Part shown: positions 14,183-22,979 of the stretch, in pieces
Position numbering within the stretch: position 1 is the stretch's first letter
How the letters are laid out: each line of letters begins with the position of its first letter
Source of the DNA: Lactobacillaceae bacterium
GTDB taxonomy: Bacteria > Pseudomonadota > Alphaproteobacteria > RF32 > CAG-239
Direction of reading: 5' to 3'
Assembly: GCA_031271345.1 (NCBI GenBank)
Contig: JAISVX010000003.1
Span: 62,001-126,000, forward strand
Length of the DNA: 64,000 nt
Made by a program: the position numbers and the translations under genes
The notes under the pieces: generated by a model
What the model was told of the DNA's origin: nothing
What the model saw: the letters and a program-made list of their open reading frames with translations, nothing else
Databases searched by the model: none

Positions 14183-17137
14183 ATGATGTTTCAGCCAAAA
14201 TATATATATTTAGCCGCATTTATGTGCGCTTTTTCAGCATCTTCCGTTCACGCTCAGGCAGATTTTAGAGTACCTGATGGCGGAACTTTGTCTCAGGCGG
14301 CAACCACGGCAAATGCAAGCTCAAAAGATGGTATTTATGTAATAGAGGTGGGCGGCGGCGAGCGGACGGACAGCGGAAGCTTTCAAAGAAGCAAAGGCGT
14401 TAAAATCAGCGGTGCCGATGATGGGACAACGATTATCAATGGCTCTCTTTCTTTCAAAGGCGGAATGAGAGTTTACAGCAGCAGTATTGAAAATGTGACG
14501 CTTAATGGCGGAGGAATTTATAATGGAGACGGTTCGAAGCCAAGTGATGGATATGCTTTGACGCTTGATAATGTAAATATTAAGAATAAGATTTCGGGCG
14601 GGGCGATTATAAGCACGGGCGCGCTTACCATTAACGGAGGGTCTTTTAGAGACAACAAGACCGGCGCTAATGGCGGCGGCGCGATTTTGACCAACTCCTC
14701 GCTCGGAAGAGGAAAAATTGCCGTTGACGGAACCATATTTGAGAATAACTACGCGTCAGGCAGCGGCGGCGCAATTAATAATGTGGACAGTTTAACCACC
14801 TTAAAAAATGCGACTTTTACAGGTAATAATTCAATCCTTTACGGTGGTGCATTGTACTTTAACGGCGGCGTAAAAGGCGATGAGACCAAAGACAACATTA
14901 TCGACAACACAACCTTTGACGGCAACTTTGCCAATGCCGGCGGAGCGATTTATATGAACAGCCCGATCGGACATATAGAAATTAAAAACAGCACTTTTAA
15001 AGATAACCATACAAATGGTGTCCAGCCTTCATCAAGTTACGGCGGTGCAATCAGCATAACCGGCGGCTTGGACATTAGCGATACCGAATTTACGGGAAAC
15101 AAAGCGCAAAGCGGCGGCGCAATTGACCTTATAGGCGGCAATACCGTCACTATCACCGGCGGTACATTTTCCGACAATGAGGCGGTCGGTTTTCGCGGCG
15201 GTGCGATATATCAAGAGGGATCAGCTGGAAATCTGACCGTAAGCGGAACAGAATTCATTGGAAACAAAGTTACCGGCTCAAGTCAGTATGGAGGCGCCAT
15301 CTTCATCGCTGACGGCAACGTAATAAAAATCTCCGGCAGATATTCTGATTTTCCCGAAATTTCATCTGACACCGTTTTTTCAGGCAACGAAGCTCTCAAT
15401 GGTTTCGGCGGCGCAATTTATACGGGCGCAGATATTGAGCTTGACGCAACTCTTGGCAACATCATTTTTAGTGACAACAAAGCACAAGAGGGCAATGACA
15501 TTTATCTCGACTCTGCTGCAGACTTAAACGTTGTTGGAACTGGGGGAAAAGTTTCTATCGGCGGCGGAATTGCAAATTATAATGATACTTCCACCATTAC
15601 AATGTCAAGTTTGGGTGTCTTCGAGTTTGGCGCAGATTCAAAAAATACTGATTTTAACGGAACTTTCAATGCTTCAGCCGGCACCGCCAACATTTATGCA
15701 AACAACTGGATTACCGGCGAAAACTTCATTACAAACGGCGCAGTCATGCACTTTTTTGAAAACAATGAGACAGGCAGCATGGATGTATCAACTGAAGGTG
15801 TTTTGGACATCCGCTCCGCAGAACACGCTGTCGCTGCCGCAGGAGATTTCAACAGCTTTACCGCAACAAAATTTAACGGCGATAACACCGGCATAATCAT
15901 GATGTCTACCGACGGTTCTGACGCCGACAGGCTGATTATCAGCGGAGCCGGCGCAGGCGGCGCATTCTTGAGCTTCACTCCGATTGGCAGCAGCCCGGTT
16001 TCAGATGAGATTAAAGTTGTTGAATATCTATCTTCCGTAGATGTAAATGACAGAAATGCAGCCTTCAGCTTATATGGTCCTTCAAGCGTTGAAGTTGGAG
16101 CATGGTTATATGGTCTGTCTCATGGCGGATCGGACAGCGACGATGACTGGTATTTGAAAAAAACCGGCGAGCTTGGTCCCACAGCTCAGACCATAGCGGG
16201 TATACCGGCAGCGCACTTGTCCTTGGTGAAAACCGGCATGAACGAACTTAGAAAACGTTTGGGTGCGCTCCGCAATAACAACCAAAATGATAAAATTTCC
16301 GGCGTATGGCTTCGTGGATATGCCAAAAACATGCGCATACATGAAAATTCCGATGCAAATTTGGACGTGTTTGGCTTCGAAGGCGGTATTGACGGGATGA
16401 TTGAGGTTTTGAAAGGCAAGGTTTATCTTGGAATCATGGCTGGCACTATTGAATCTCATGACATAAACATCACAACATCTCTGGGTGATAAAGCCGGAGG
16501 AATGGTGCGGGCGCCGAGTATTGGCGTATACGCTACCTGGATGGAAGACAACAAGAGCGGCAGTAAATGGTTTGCCGACTTAACCGCGCGTCACTTCTGG
16601 GTTAAATCAGACATTGACAGGAAAGATGGCTTAAACGGCTATGATGTCAACCGCAATTTCTGGGCATTTAGTGCGGAAGGCGGACACTTGTTCTATATGC
16701 TGTCGCCGGAGTTTATGAATATAGGAACCGAGCAGCATTCGCATTTATCAATTGAGCCGAAATTTGAAGTTAGGTACAAACGTGGTGCGGCTGAACATTT
16801 CACAACCCATAATGGAACGGCAGGTTTTGTAAATGCGACCGAAGCATTTTCGACACGGTTTAACTTGCAGATGAACTATCTTCCAAACGGAACCGTATCA
16901 ACATGGAAGCCATATATAGAACTTGGCGTCTATAACGAATGGTCGGGAAAAACTCGGATGAAGTTTGCAGGTACTAATATATGCTCTTCAGATACCAGTG
17001 GTATAGGATTTGAAGCAACGGCGGGTACGAACGTGACCTTATCTAATGACACATATCTCTACGGCGCATTTACTTATGAAGACGGCAAAGTGTATACGTC
17101 ATATCAAGGTAATGTCGGTTTGAGGATGAAGTTCTAA
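14183..17137 (+). CDS. Second autotransporter, Pmp-like passenger
   Basis: 984 residues. MMFQPKYIYLAAFMCAFSASSVHA is a signal peptide. Residues ~30-650 are a beta-helix-like passenger with many GGAIY / GGAI and F-x-G/D-N repeats (FTGN, FSDN, FSGN), the pattern of polymorphic outer membrane proteins. Residues ~703-984 form the autotransporter barrel, from ISGVWLRGYAKN to a terminal LRMKF with the C-terminal Phe. An AGGAGGG ribosome site precedes the ATG. It shares passenger style with the giant autotransporter at 2178 but has a different barrel sequence. A surface adhesin role is inferred. Confidence 0.9.
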   Translation: MMFQPKYIYLAAFMCAFSASSVHAQADFRVPDGGTLSQAATTANASSKDGIYVIEVGGGERTDSGSFQRSKGVKISGADDGTTIINGSLSFKGGMRVYSSSIENVTLNGGGIYNGDGSKPSDGYALTLDNVNIKNKISGGAIISTGALTINGGSFRDNKTGANGGGAILTNSSLGRGKIAVDGTIFENNYASGSGGAINNVDSLTTLKNATFTGNNSILYGGALYFNGGVKGDETKDNIIDNTTFDGNFANAGGAIYMNSPIGHIEIKNSTFKDNHTNGVQPSSSYGGAISITGGLDISDTEFTGNKAQSGGAIDLIGGNTVTITGGTFSDNEAVGFRGGAIYQEGSAGNLTVSGTEFIGNKVTGSSQYGGAIFIADGNVIKISGRYSDFPEISSDTVFSGNEALNGFGGAIYTGADIELDATLGNIIFSDNKAQEGNDIYLDSAADLNVVGTGGKVSIGGGIANYNDTSTITMSSLGVFEFGADSKNTDFNGTFNASAGTANIYANNWITGENFITNGAVMHFFENNETGSMDVSTEGVLDIRSAEHAVAAAGDFNSFTATKFNGDNTGIIMMSTDGSDADRLIISGAGAGGAFLSFTPIGSSPVSDEIKVVEYLSSVDVNDRNAAFSLYGPSSVEVGAWLYGLSHGGSDSDDDWYLKKTGELGPTAQTIAGIPAAHLSLVKTGMNELRKRLGALRNNNQNDKISGVWLRGYAKNMRIHENSDANLDVFGFEGGIDGMIEVLKGKVYLGIMAGTIESHDINITTSLGDKAGGMVRAPSIGVYATWMEDNKSGSKWFADLTARHFWVKSDIDRKDGLNGYDVNRNFWAFSAEGGHLFYMLSPEFMNIGTEQHSHLSIEPKFEVRYKRGAAEHFTTHNGTAGFVNATEAFSTRFNLQMNYLPNGTVSTWKPYIELGVYNEWSGKTRMKFAGTNICSSDTSGIGFEATAGTNVTLSNDTYLYGAFTYEDGKVYTSYQGNVGLRMKF

Positions 17138-17182
17138 TTATTTTCTCCTTGTTTGTTTTCAATCTAATTCAAGATAACAAAA

Positions 17183-17216
17183 AGACCCAAGACCATAAAG
17201 GTCTGGGTCTGTTTTG
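17183..17216 (+). terminator. Probable rho-independent terminator after the second autotransporter
   Basis: GACCCaAGACC pairs with GGTCTGGGTC around an ATAAA loop with one bulge, and TGTTTTG follows. Confidence 0.65.
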
Positions 17217-17341
17217 TTGGCTGTGGCAGCAGGTCCTAAATAATGGCATTGATACTTTTTCTCAAAAATCCGGGATACTCGAGAGTGCTATGAAAGCATT
17301 TGTCATCAAAGGTTAGCGAAGAATACAAAAGACAGCGGCAA

Positions 17342-18505
17342 CTATCGATGAAGATTATGAGCATAAATTTGGAGTATGAATTCTTTACCCCAATAATCTG
17401 TGAAATATGGTAGAACATAGTTAAAATAGTTGTTTCTGGGCGGTGTACAGGATATAGTCCGATAAGACCTTGCATAAACGTCACTTTCATTTATGTGCGA
17501 AAAAATGTCCATAGACTGCTCAGCTAGAATATAAGTAAAAAGTCGTTCACGCAGTACTAATTGTTTGGTATTTTCTTTTCCAAATACTTTTCCTTCCTTC
17601 TCTTTTAAGCCTCCTGTTTCAATAATTTTATCCACTTCTTTTGCAAAAGCATTAATTAATATGGAATAATTATGGATTATATCAAGACATAGACAGATAT
17701 TTGAAATAGATAAAGGTGTCTTTGCTGCAGACATTAATACCATAAAGCTTGCCGCCGCATCGGTGGAAAGGTCTTCGGGCAGATCTGTTTCTCCATTAAT
17801 TATCTTATTAATTATATTTTCAAATTCAAAGTATTCGATAGCGGCGGGTTTATTTAAATATTGTTTTCTATAGCCTGAAAGAATAAAATCTTTTTGCTTA
17901 AGTATGGTCAGTCTTGCACTTTTTCTTGCTTCATTTAATAATTCAGGCTGACGATCAAAGAAATGATGGTGTCGTTCGTGCCAAAGAACAAAAAATTTGC
18001 AAATGTCCATACAGCCTTTTATTTGCGGGGCGTATTCATTCATTTCATAGTCGCTGTCACTTTTGCATATTTTTGACCATGTCTTAAACTGAATGTTCAT
18101 TTCTTCGGAATGTGCGGCAATATCAAGTGTATTAGAAAGATTTATGTTAGACTTTTTGAAATACTCTCTAAAATGGTTGTATTGATTTATTCCCATATAA
18201 GCCAGGCATATATCTCGGTCGTTTTTCGGATTGTTAAGTGAGAATAAGAGACGCAGGTACCTTTCAAAGTAAACCCAATAATTCATATCCCAAATTATAT
18301 AAGCTTTTTTCGTTTCCTCCCCGTGTTCATTTCTCTCATGTTCGGTATGAGTATGAATCTTCGACAGATTGCTTTTTATCACAATCTCTTTTATATCATC
18401 TATTTTGTTTAGGGCGTTTCTTTCAAAAGTCCCGCCTTTATCATATTCGGGGAATCGATCTATTTTTAAATATTCTTCAATCTTTGAATATTCTTCAACG
18501 GTCAT
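17342..18505 (-). CDS. Putative effector with HERHH zincin-like motif
   Basis: 387 residues, not recognised as a named family. WHERHHHFF (175-183) contains HExxH at 176-180, and EDLSTDAAA (244-252) about 65 residues later has the acidic-x(4)-D-A spacing that supplies the third ligand in several zinc metallopeptidase families. There is a His-rich segment at 51-61 and no signal peptide or clear membrane span. Its start overlaps the stop of the upstream 112-residue gene by four bases, so the two are translationally coupled. Being paired with a small constant partner fits a biological-conflict effector, possibly a peptidase; this is inference. Confidence 0.75.
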   Translation of the reverse strand: MTVEEYSKIEEYLKIDRFPEYDKGGTFERNALNKIDDIKEIVIKSNLSKIHTHTEHERNEHGEETKKAYIIWDMNYWVYFERYLRLLFSLNNPKNDRDICLAYMGINQYNHFREYFKKSNINLSNTLDIAAHSEEMNIQFKTWSKICKSDSDYEMNEYAPQIKGCMDICKFFVLWHERHHHFFDRQPELLNEARKSARLTILKQKDFILSGYRKQYLNKPAAIEYFEFENIINKIINGETDLPEDLSTDAAASFMVLMSAAKTPLSISNICLCLDIIHNYSILINAFAKEVDKIIETGGLKEKEGKVFGKENTKQLVLRERLFTYILAEQSMDIFSHINESDVYARSYRTISCTPPRNNYFNYVLPYFTDYWGKEFILQIYAHNLHR

Positions 18506-18840
18506 AGGTTGCTCTTTTTTATCTTTTGTTTTGCCTTTATGGTTTTTTCTAGTAATTTTACTGTTTCTTCAAATGAAAAACCTGTTACCTTAATACCCTC
18601 AATCTCTACTGATGTATTCTTGTCTTTTGTAATTATGTCGGCAATCATCTTTGCTAGCGGTGCAGCAATCTGTGTGGCGACGGCTCCTCCAATGGAAAGC
18701 ATATAAGTCAGTATCTCTATGCCGTCAAATCCTTTTGAGCTGATTTTTTTATAACCTGAAATAGAGTTAAGTTCCAGCTCTTTTTCCAAATTTTTAGAGT
18801 CGACCAGCTGCTTGAAACGAATATGAATTGTTTCTTCCAT
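18502..18840 (-). CDS. Small hydrophobic-core partner protein (effector-associated-component-like)
   Basis: 112 residues. An N-terminal polar region is followed by a hydrophobic helix about 43-69 (EILTYMLSIGGAVATQIA... to MIADII), then a short strand pair SVEIEGIKVTGFS and a C-terminal helix EETVKLLEKT. This layout resembles the small effector-associated constant components described in NTP-dependent and other bacterial conflict systems; I cannot confirm family membership by reading. It is the first gene of a two-gene operon with the HERHH protein (ATGA-type four-base overlap). AGGTTATTTA provides a ribosome site. It probably couples sensing or localisation to the effector. Confidence 0.65.
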   Translation of the reverse strand: MEETIHIRFKQLVDSKNLEKELELNSISGYKKISSKGFDGIEILTYMLSIGGAVATQIAAPLAKMIADIITKDKNTSVEIEGIKVTGFSFEETVKLLEKTIKAKQKIKKSNL

Positions 18841-18896
18841 AATTAAATAACCTCCAAAGATAGTTTAAAGTTCCCCAATTTATATACACCTATAGA

Positions 18897-19256
18897 TTGC
18901 AACGATTAATTTTAAACAATTTTCATAAAATGCGCAACTATTATTTGTCTGTAGAGAAGGGTGCAAAATGCCCATCTTTAGGCGCTATTGTTATACCAAC
19001 GCATTATCTTGAATTTTACAAGGATTCTGAAAACAAGCTCAGAATCAAAATAAAAGACACCGATGGTGAAGAATATGATTTGAGAGTGACCTGTCGTTAT
19101 TTAAGAGATGTTCTTGATAAGGAAAAATCTCTTGAAGGTTTAAACAAAGAACTTCAAGACAACGGCTTGGCTCATATCAGGGTTGGTCTTGCCAAACCTT
19201 ATTATCAGCAAAATAACAATTGTTTTCTGATGTGTAATGGAGTATTTTTATATTAG
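18897..19256 (+). pseudogene. 5'-truncated dual OB-containing domain gene
   Basis: The open frame matches only the C-terminal OB part of dual OB-containing domain proteins: PSLGAIVIP..LEFYKD, the strand DGEEYDLRVTCRYLRD, and the end IRVGLAKPY...CFLMCNGVF. Family members normally have another N-terminal OB fold of comparable size. Here an in-frame TAG lies at 18861-18863, no ribosome site precedes the TTG at 18897 or the ATG at 18930, and the divergent two-gene module begins just upstream. The 5' half is probably lost, perhaps when that module arrived. The intact partner type, DUF488, follows nine bases later. Confidence 0.55.
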
Positions 19257-19265
19257 GAGTATGAA

Positions 19266-19703
19266 ATGACAACCATTTACACCATAGGGTTTACAGGAAA
19301 ATCTGCCGAAGAATTTTTCACAATTCTCAAAAACGCCGGAGTTAAGAGGGTTATAGATGTACGTCTATATCCCTCAACCCAGTTATTCGGTTTTGCTCGT
19401 AAAAAGGATTTATCTTTTTTTCTCAAAAGTTTGTGCGATATTGGTTATCAGCATAATCCTGAACTTGCGCCAACAGATGAGATTCTTAAAAGCTACAAAG
19501 ATGGTAAAATATCTTGGCAAGAGTACGAGGTCGAGTATTTGAAGCTTCTTGACGAGCGTAATGTTGCTGCTAATACAAAAGCAGAATTGCTGGATAAAGC
19601 CTGTTTTCTGTGCGCAGAAAAAACTCCAGAACAATGCCACCGCAGGCTATTAGCAGAGCATCTTCAGGCAAAACTGGGAAACATTGAAATAAAGCACCTG
19701 TAA
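19266..19703 (+). CDS. DUF488 family protein
   Basis: 145 residues with the family's fixed features: N-terminal IYTIGFTGKSAEEFF, the segment RVIDVRLYP (about 25-33) and the C-terminal CFLCAEKTPEQCHRR (about 115-129), whose Cys-His pairs look catalytic or metal-binding. DUF488 proteins often stand next to dual-OB proteins in defence-type neighbourhoods and are suspected to act on nucleic acids or modified nucleotides. The TTAGGAGT ribosome site overlaps the stop of the truncated dual-OB gene, so it was built as the second gene of that operon. Confidence 0.85.
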   Translation: MTTIYTIGFTGKSAEEFFTILKNAGVKRVIDVRLYPSTQLFGFARKKDLSFFLKSLCDIGYQHNPELAPTDEILKSYKDGKISWQEYEVEYLKLLDERNVAANTKAELLDKACFLCAEKTPEQCHRRLLAEHLQAKLGNIEIKHL

Positions 19704-19863
19704 TACCAAAGCAGTGACTTTGCGAAAAATGCCATTGTATACTTTATCCTAAATACAGCAACACTTTCAGAGATTTCTAAATAGTATACAGTCACCCCAT
19801 CAAAAAAGCCCGCTGTGTGCTGGCTTTTGCAACTAACTCATTGTCTTTACAATATTTTCTTCA

Positions 19864-20006
19864 ATGGCTGGGCTGGCTGGATTACTCTCATTTCATTCGA
19901 GTTGCACTGCGTTCGCTCGGCTTTGCCTCACCGGCATGCTTCCGCCTGCCTCTCACTTGTAGTCGAACCAACTTCCCCGTCGGTTCAAATCACAGACCTC
20001 AACAAG
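19864..20006 (-). repeat. Second degenerate tRNA-Gln 3'-half copy with insert
   Basis: Same plan as 1046-1192. Bases 19864-19883 repeat exactly the 20 bases at the 3' end of tRNA-Gln(TTG) (20045-20064, 181 bp apart). On the tRNA strand, GTTGGTTCGA from the T-arm is followed by an insert of about 80 bases before the acceptor part resumes at AATCCAGCC. GGCA (19933-19936) can pair with TGCC (19947-19950) around a 10-base loop, matching by position the GGTCA/TGACC pair of the other locus. The 19704-19863 stretch holds no gene that I can support. Confidence 0.7.
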
Positions 20007-20045
20007 TTAAAAGGAGTTCAAGGCAAAAGCCTGAACTCCTTTTAA
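20007..20045 (-). terminator. Rho-independent terminator of tRNA-Gln(TTG)
   Basis: Identical in sequence to the hairpin at 1193-1231 and placed directly behind the CCA end on the minus strand. Confidence 0.85.
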
Positions 20046-20120
20046 TGGCTGGGCTGGCTGGATTCGAACCAACGAATGCCGGTACCAAAAACCGGTGCCT
20101 TACCACTTGGCGACAGCCCA
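20046..20120 (-). tRNA. tRNA-Gln (anticodon TTG)
   Basis: 75 bases on the minus strand: acceptor TGGGCTG/CAGCCCA, discriminator G and encoded CCA, D-arm GCCAAGTGGTAAGGC, an anticodon loop TTTTGGT giving TTG (decodes CAA), and T-arm GTTGG-TTCGAAT-CCAGC. Paralogue of the CTG isoacceptor at 1232-1306. Confidence 0.97.
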
Positions 20121-20233
20121 ACAAAATTTAAGTCGAAGCGGGCGAGCGTTCTTCTAAAATCTTATTTGCCATATATCTATGATAAAAATTGCCACATTGC
20201 AAGTATTTTTTTATGTTTTGGAAAAAATCGTTT

Positions 20234-21091
20234 TTATCTTTTTGTTTTTTTCTTCTTTTCTTCTTTTGATTTTAAAAGCTCAAGATTCTGCTCGGTTGCG
20301 ATTTTTAAAAGAATTGTTTTAACAACATGGTCAATTTCTTTGCCTTCTCTATAATCTGCAGGAAGAGCGAAGTTAACTCTTTCGTCTTTAAGAAGTTTTA
20401 TGGCGTTAGATTTATTTTTGCTTTTTGGTTTATATACCGCTATGGCATGACCGCCCCGGTCTTTTGTAATTTTCATCGGCGGAATATCCGTATATCCGTC
20501 TCCAAAATAAATCATTCTTTTATAAGGTATGGGTCTTTGATCATCCGGCGTAAACTCGTTCACAGCCCGGTCTTCCGTTTGTTTGAGACCTTTGTTGATT
20601 TTTGATAAACACTGAGCTTTAATGCTGTAGTTTACAACCCTTGCCGGCCATAAAGGCAGACCGTCTTTGTCAAAAGCGTAACTGCAGGCGAAGACATCCT
20701 TAAAATATTTTCTTATTTCTGTGCCTTCTAAAATTTCGTTATATCCGGCGGAAATAATGAAATGTTCAATGGTCAGCCCAAGCCATTTGCCGTATTTGTT
20801 AATCCTTTGAAACCAATCCTGCACGCCGGCATAATACTCGATATTTTCGCCGAGTTTTCTAAAATATTCTTTGGTTAACTGAATGCCTTTTTCTTTTGCG
20901 GTTTTCTGCACATAATACATCGTGCCGGTAATTTGGTCGGCTTCATTATCCGTTGCCCATTTGTTTGCATTTTTCCAGAAAGTCTCAGGTTTCATGCCAA
21001 AAGCAGGTATTAAAGCATAGTCTTGCATATATGCGGTGCTTAACGTATCATCAAAGTCATAGACTAGCGCTACCTTAACTTTTTTTGCCAT
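20234..21091 (-). CDS. HAD-superfamily phosphatase
   Basis: 285 residues. HAD motif I DFDDT at 12-16 (nucleophile Asp12), motif II ISAG at 113-116, a Lys near 159, and motif III/IV GDGYTD at 197-202. The large cap between motifs I and II and the Lys-rich C-terminal tail (last ~15 residues mostly K/E) are notable. Predicted cytosolic phosphatase of an unknown small molecule. It is divergently transcribed from the glycyl-tRNA synthetase gene, with 88 bases between the starts. Confidence 0.85.
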   Translation of the reverse strand: MAKKVKVALVYDFDDTLSTAYMQDYALIPAFGMKPETFWKNANKWATDNEADQITGTMYYVQKTAKEKGIQLTKEYFRKLGENIEYYAGVQDWFQRINKYGKWLGLTIEHFIISAGYNEILEGTEIRKYFKDVFACSYAFDKDGLPLWPARVVNYSIKAQCLSKINKGLKQTEDRAVNEFTPDDQRPIPYKRMIYFGDGYTDIPPMKITKDRGGHAIAVYKPKSKNKSNAIKLLKDERVNFALPADYREGKEIDHVVKTILLKIATEQNLELLKSKEEKKKKTKR

Positions 21092-21179
21092 TTTCCAATA
21101 TCCTTTATTGCAATTTTCAAAGAATTATTATAGAAGTAATAAGTTAAAAATTAATCAATATTTTTTAAGGAACGGGAAA

Positions 21180-22544
21180 ATGGTTGCTAAAACAATGGAT
21201 CAATTAGTTTCATTATGCAAACGCCGCGGTTTTATCTTTCAAAACTCTGATGTCTATGGCGGTCTGCAGGGTGTGTATGACTATGGTCCGTTAGGCGTCG
21301 AGCTTAAAAACAACCTTAAGGCTGCTTGGTGGCGCGCAATGGTCTATGAGCGCGACGACATCGAGGGTTTGGACGCGGCTATTTTAACCAACCGAAAAGT
21401 TTTAAAATATTCCGGTCATGAAGATACATTTTCCGACCCGATGACAGACTGCAAAAAATGCAAACAGCGTTTTCGCGCGGACCATATAAAAGACGGCAAA
21501 TGTCCAAATTGCGGATCAACGGATTTAACCGAGCCAAGACCGTTTAACCTGATGTTTAAAACGGCAGTCGGACCGATTGATGATGGCGAAACCTTTGGAT
21601 ACCTGCGTCCAGAAACAGCGCAGGCAATTTTTACGCAGTTTCGAAATGTTGTGGATTCAACATCCCGCAAGCTTCCTTTCGGCATTGCGCAGATTGGCAA
21701 ATCTTTTAGAAATGAAATTACGCCGAGAAACTTTATTTTCCGTGTTCGCGAATTTGAGCAAATGGAGCTGGAATATTTTGTAAAGCCGGGCGAAGATGAA
21801 GAATGGCACGAATATTGGAAAGACGAGCGCGTTAAATGGTGGTATGAGCAAGGTTTAAGCTCCGACAGGTTAACAATCTACACAACTCCAAAAGAAGATT
21901 TAGCCCACTATTCGAAAGCGACTTACGATATTGAATATCAATTTCCGCATGGAATGGAAGAACTGGAAGGTATCGCAAACCGAACGGATTATGATTTGGG
22001 AAACCACACAAAAGCTCAGGATGAGTTTAATATTACCGCTCATGTTCATGAAAATAAAGAATCAACCCAAAAGCTTGCTATTCTTGATGACGATAATAAA
22101 ACCTGGATTGTTCCTTATGTTGTAGAGCCGTCCGCAGGTCTGGACAGAGGCGTTTTGGCGGTTCTGACCGAAGCTTATGAGGAAGAAGATTTAGGCGATG
22201 GAAATATTCGTACAGTTTTGAAGCTGAAAAAACATTTGGCGCCTATTAAGGTTGCAATTATTCCATTGAAGAAAAATCATGACGGCATTATGGATAAATG
22301 TAATGAGATTAAGCAAAAGCTTCTTAAACTTGGCATTGGCCGCGTTGCTTTGGAAAACACAGGAAACATCGGCAAGGCTTACCGCCGCCATGATGAAGTC
22401 GGCACGCCGCTTTGTATTACCGTGGATTTTGAAACTTTGGAGCAAAGCCCTGAAAGCGTAACAATCCGCGATAGAGACACTCTCGCGCAAAAGCGTATTA
22501 ACACGGCGGATTTGCCAAGCTTTTTAAGAGAATATTTCCTATAG
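21180..22544 (+). CDS. glyQS: Glycyl-tRNA synthetase, single-chain class II (alpha2 type)
   Basis: About 454 residues starting at the ATG after AAGGAACGG; a longer in-frame start at 21108 has no ribosome site. [22 protein letters not shown] is the N-terminal class II motif 1 region, [15 protein letters not shown] follows, a zinc-knuckle insertion has C-K-K-C and C-P-N-C (about residues 89-111), and RPETAQ / RNEITPRNF form motif 2. The C-terminal anticodon-binding domain carries [10 protein letters not shown]. It charges tRNA-Gly. This is the homodimeric form shared with eukaryotes, archaea and some bacteria, whereas most alphaproteobacteria use the glyQ/glyS tetramer, which suggests replacement by transfer. 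Confidence 0.95.
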   Translation: MVAKTMDQLVSLCKRRGFIFQNSDVYGGLQGVYDYGPLGVELKNNLKAAWWRAMVYERDDIEGLDAAILTNRKVLKYSGHEDTFSDPMTDCKKCKQRFRADHIKDGKCPNCGSTDLTEPRPFNLMFKTAVGPIDDGETFGYLRPETAQAIFTQFRNVVDSTSRKLPFGIAQIGKSFRNEITPRNFIFRVREFEQMELEYFVKPGEDEEWHEYWKDERVKWWYEQGLSSDRLTIYTTPKEDLAHYSKATYDIEYQFPHGMEELEGIANRTDYDLGNHTKAQDEFNITAHVHENKESTQKLAILDDDNKTWIVPYVVEPSAGLDRGVLAVLTEAYEEEDLGDGNIRTVLKLKKHLAPIKVAIIPLKKNHDGIMDKCNEIKQKLLKLGIGRVALENTGNIGKAYRRHDEVGTPLCITVDFETLEQSPESVTIRDRDTLAQKRINTADLPSFLREYFL

Positions 22545-22556
22545 GTTTTTATATGC

Positions 22557-22597
22557 AAAAAGCCCTGTGTCAATTAATGGACATAGGGCTTTTTGTT
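22557..22597 (+). terminator. Rho-independent terminator after glyQS
   Basis: AAAAAGCCCTgTGTC pairs with GGACATAGGGCTTTTT across a seven-base loop; T-tract on the + strand and A-tract on the other, so it may serve both strands. Confidence 0.85.
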
Positions 22598-22649
22598 GTA
22601 GAGATAGGTTTATTTGCAAGCGGTATAAATTATACTATACGGCTTTTCA

Positions 22650-22793
22650 TTACATACTGGTTTCATCGGTAAGCTTGTTGACTTTTTCCGCGGAATCTTT
22701 AGAAACAAAAGCTAAAGCGGCGAAAAAGAAAAAAGCTAAAATGGTTGAACCATAACCGAGGAAATTAACGATAAATTCGCTAAAAGCATTCAT
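22650..22793 (-). CDS. Small single-span membrane protein (47 aa)
   Basis: An ORF too short for most gene callers: MNAFSEFIVNFLGYG, then a hydrophobic helix STILAFFFFAALAFV, then a charged tail with SKDSAEKVNKLTDE. Composition and N-in/C-out-like charge layout look like a real small membrane protein rather than chance. The ribosome site is weak, which lowers confidence. Function unknown. The rest of the 22545-22979 gap holds the glyQS terminator and AT-rich sequence. Confidence 0.5.
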   Translation of the reverse strand: MNAFSEFIVNFLGYGSTILAFFFFAALAFVSKDSAEKVNKLTDETSM

Positions 22794-22979
22794 AGTTCTG
22801 GTATTGGTTAAACATAATTTTATAATTGTAAGAAGATAAAACTATGTTAGCACCAGTAAATTAGGTGTCAAACGGTATTATTTTGAGATGTTTGTTTTTT
22901 TTAACTATACTAGCTCATTACAAGCTGAAGAAAAGTACGGGATAATTTTTCAACATCGTTATAAATACGCTGGTAATAT

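Noticed and set aside
17236-17490. 84-codon frame overlapping the 3' end of the HERHH gene
   Set aside because: Same strand but other frame; the HERHH protein ends naturally and no ribosome site precedes the alternative frame.
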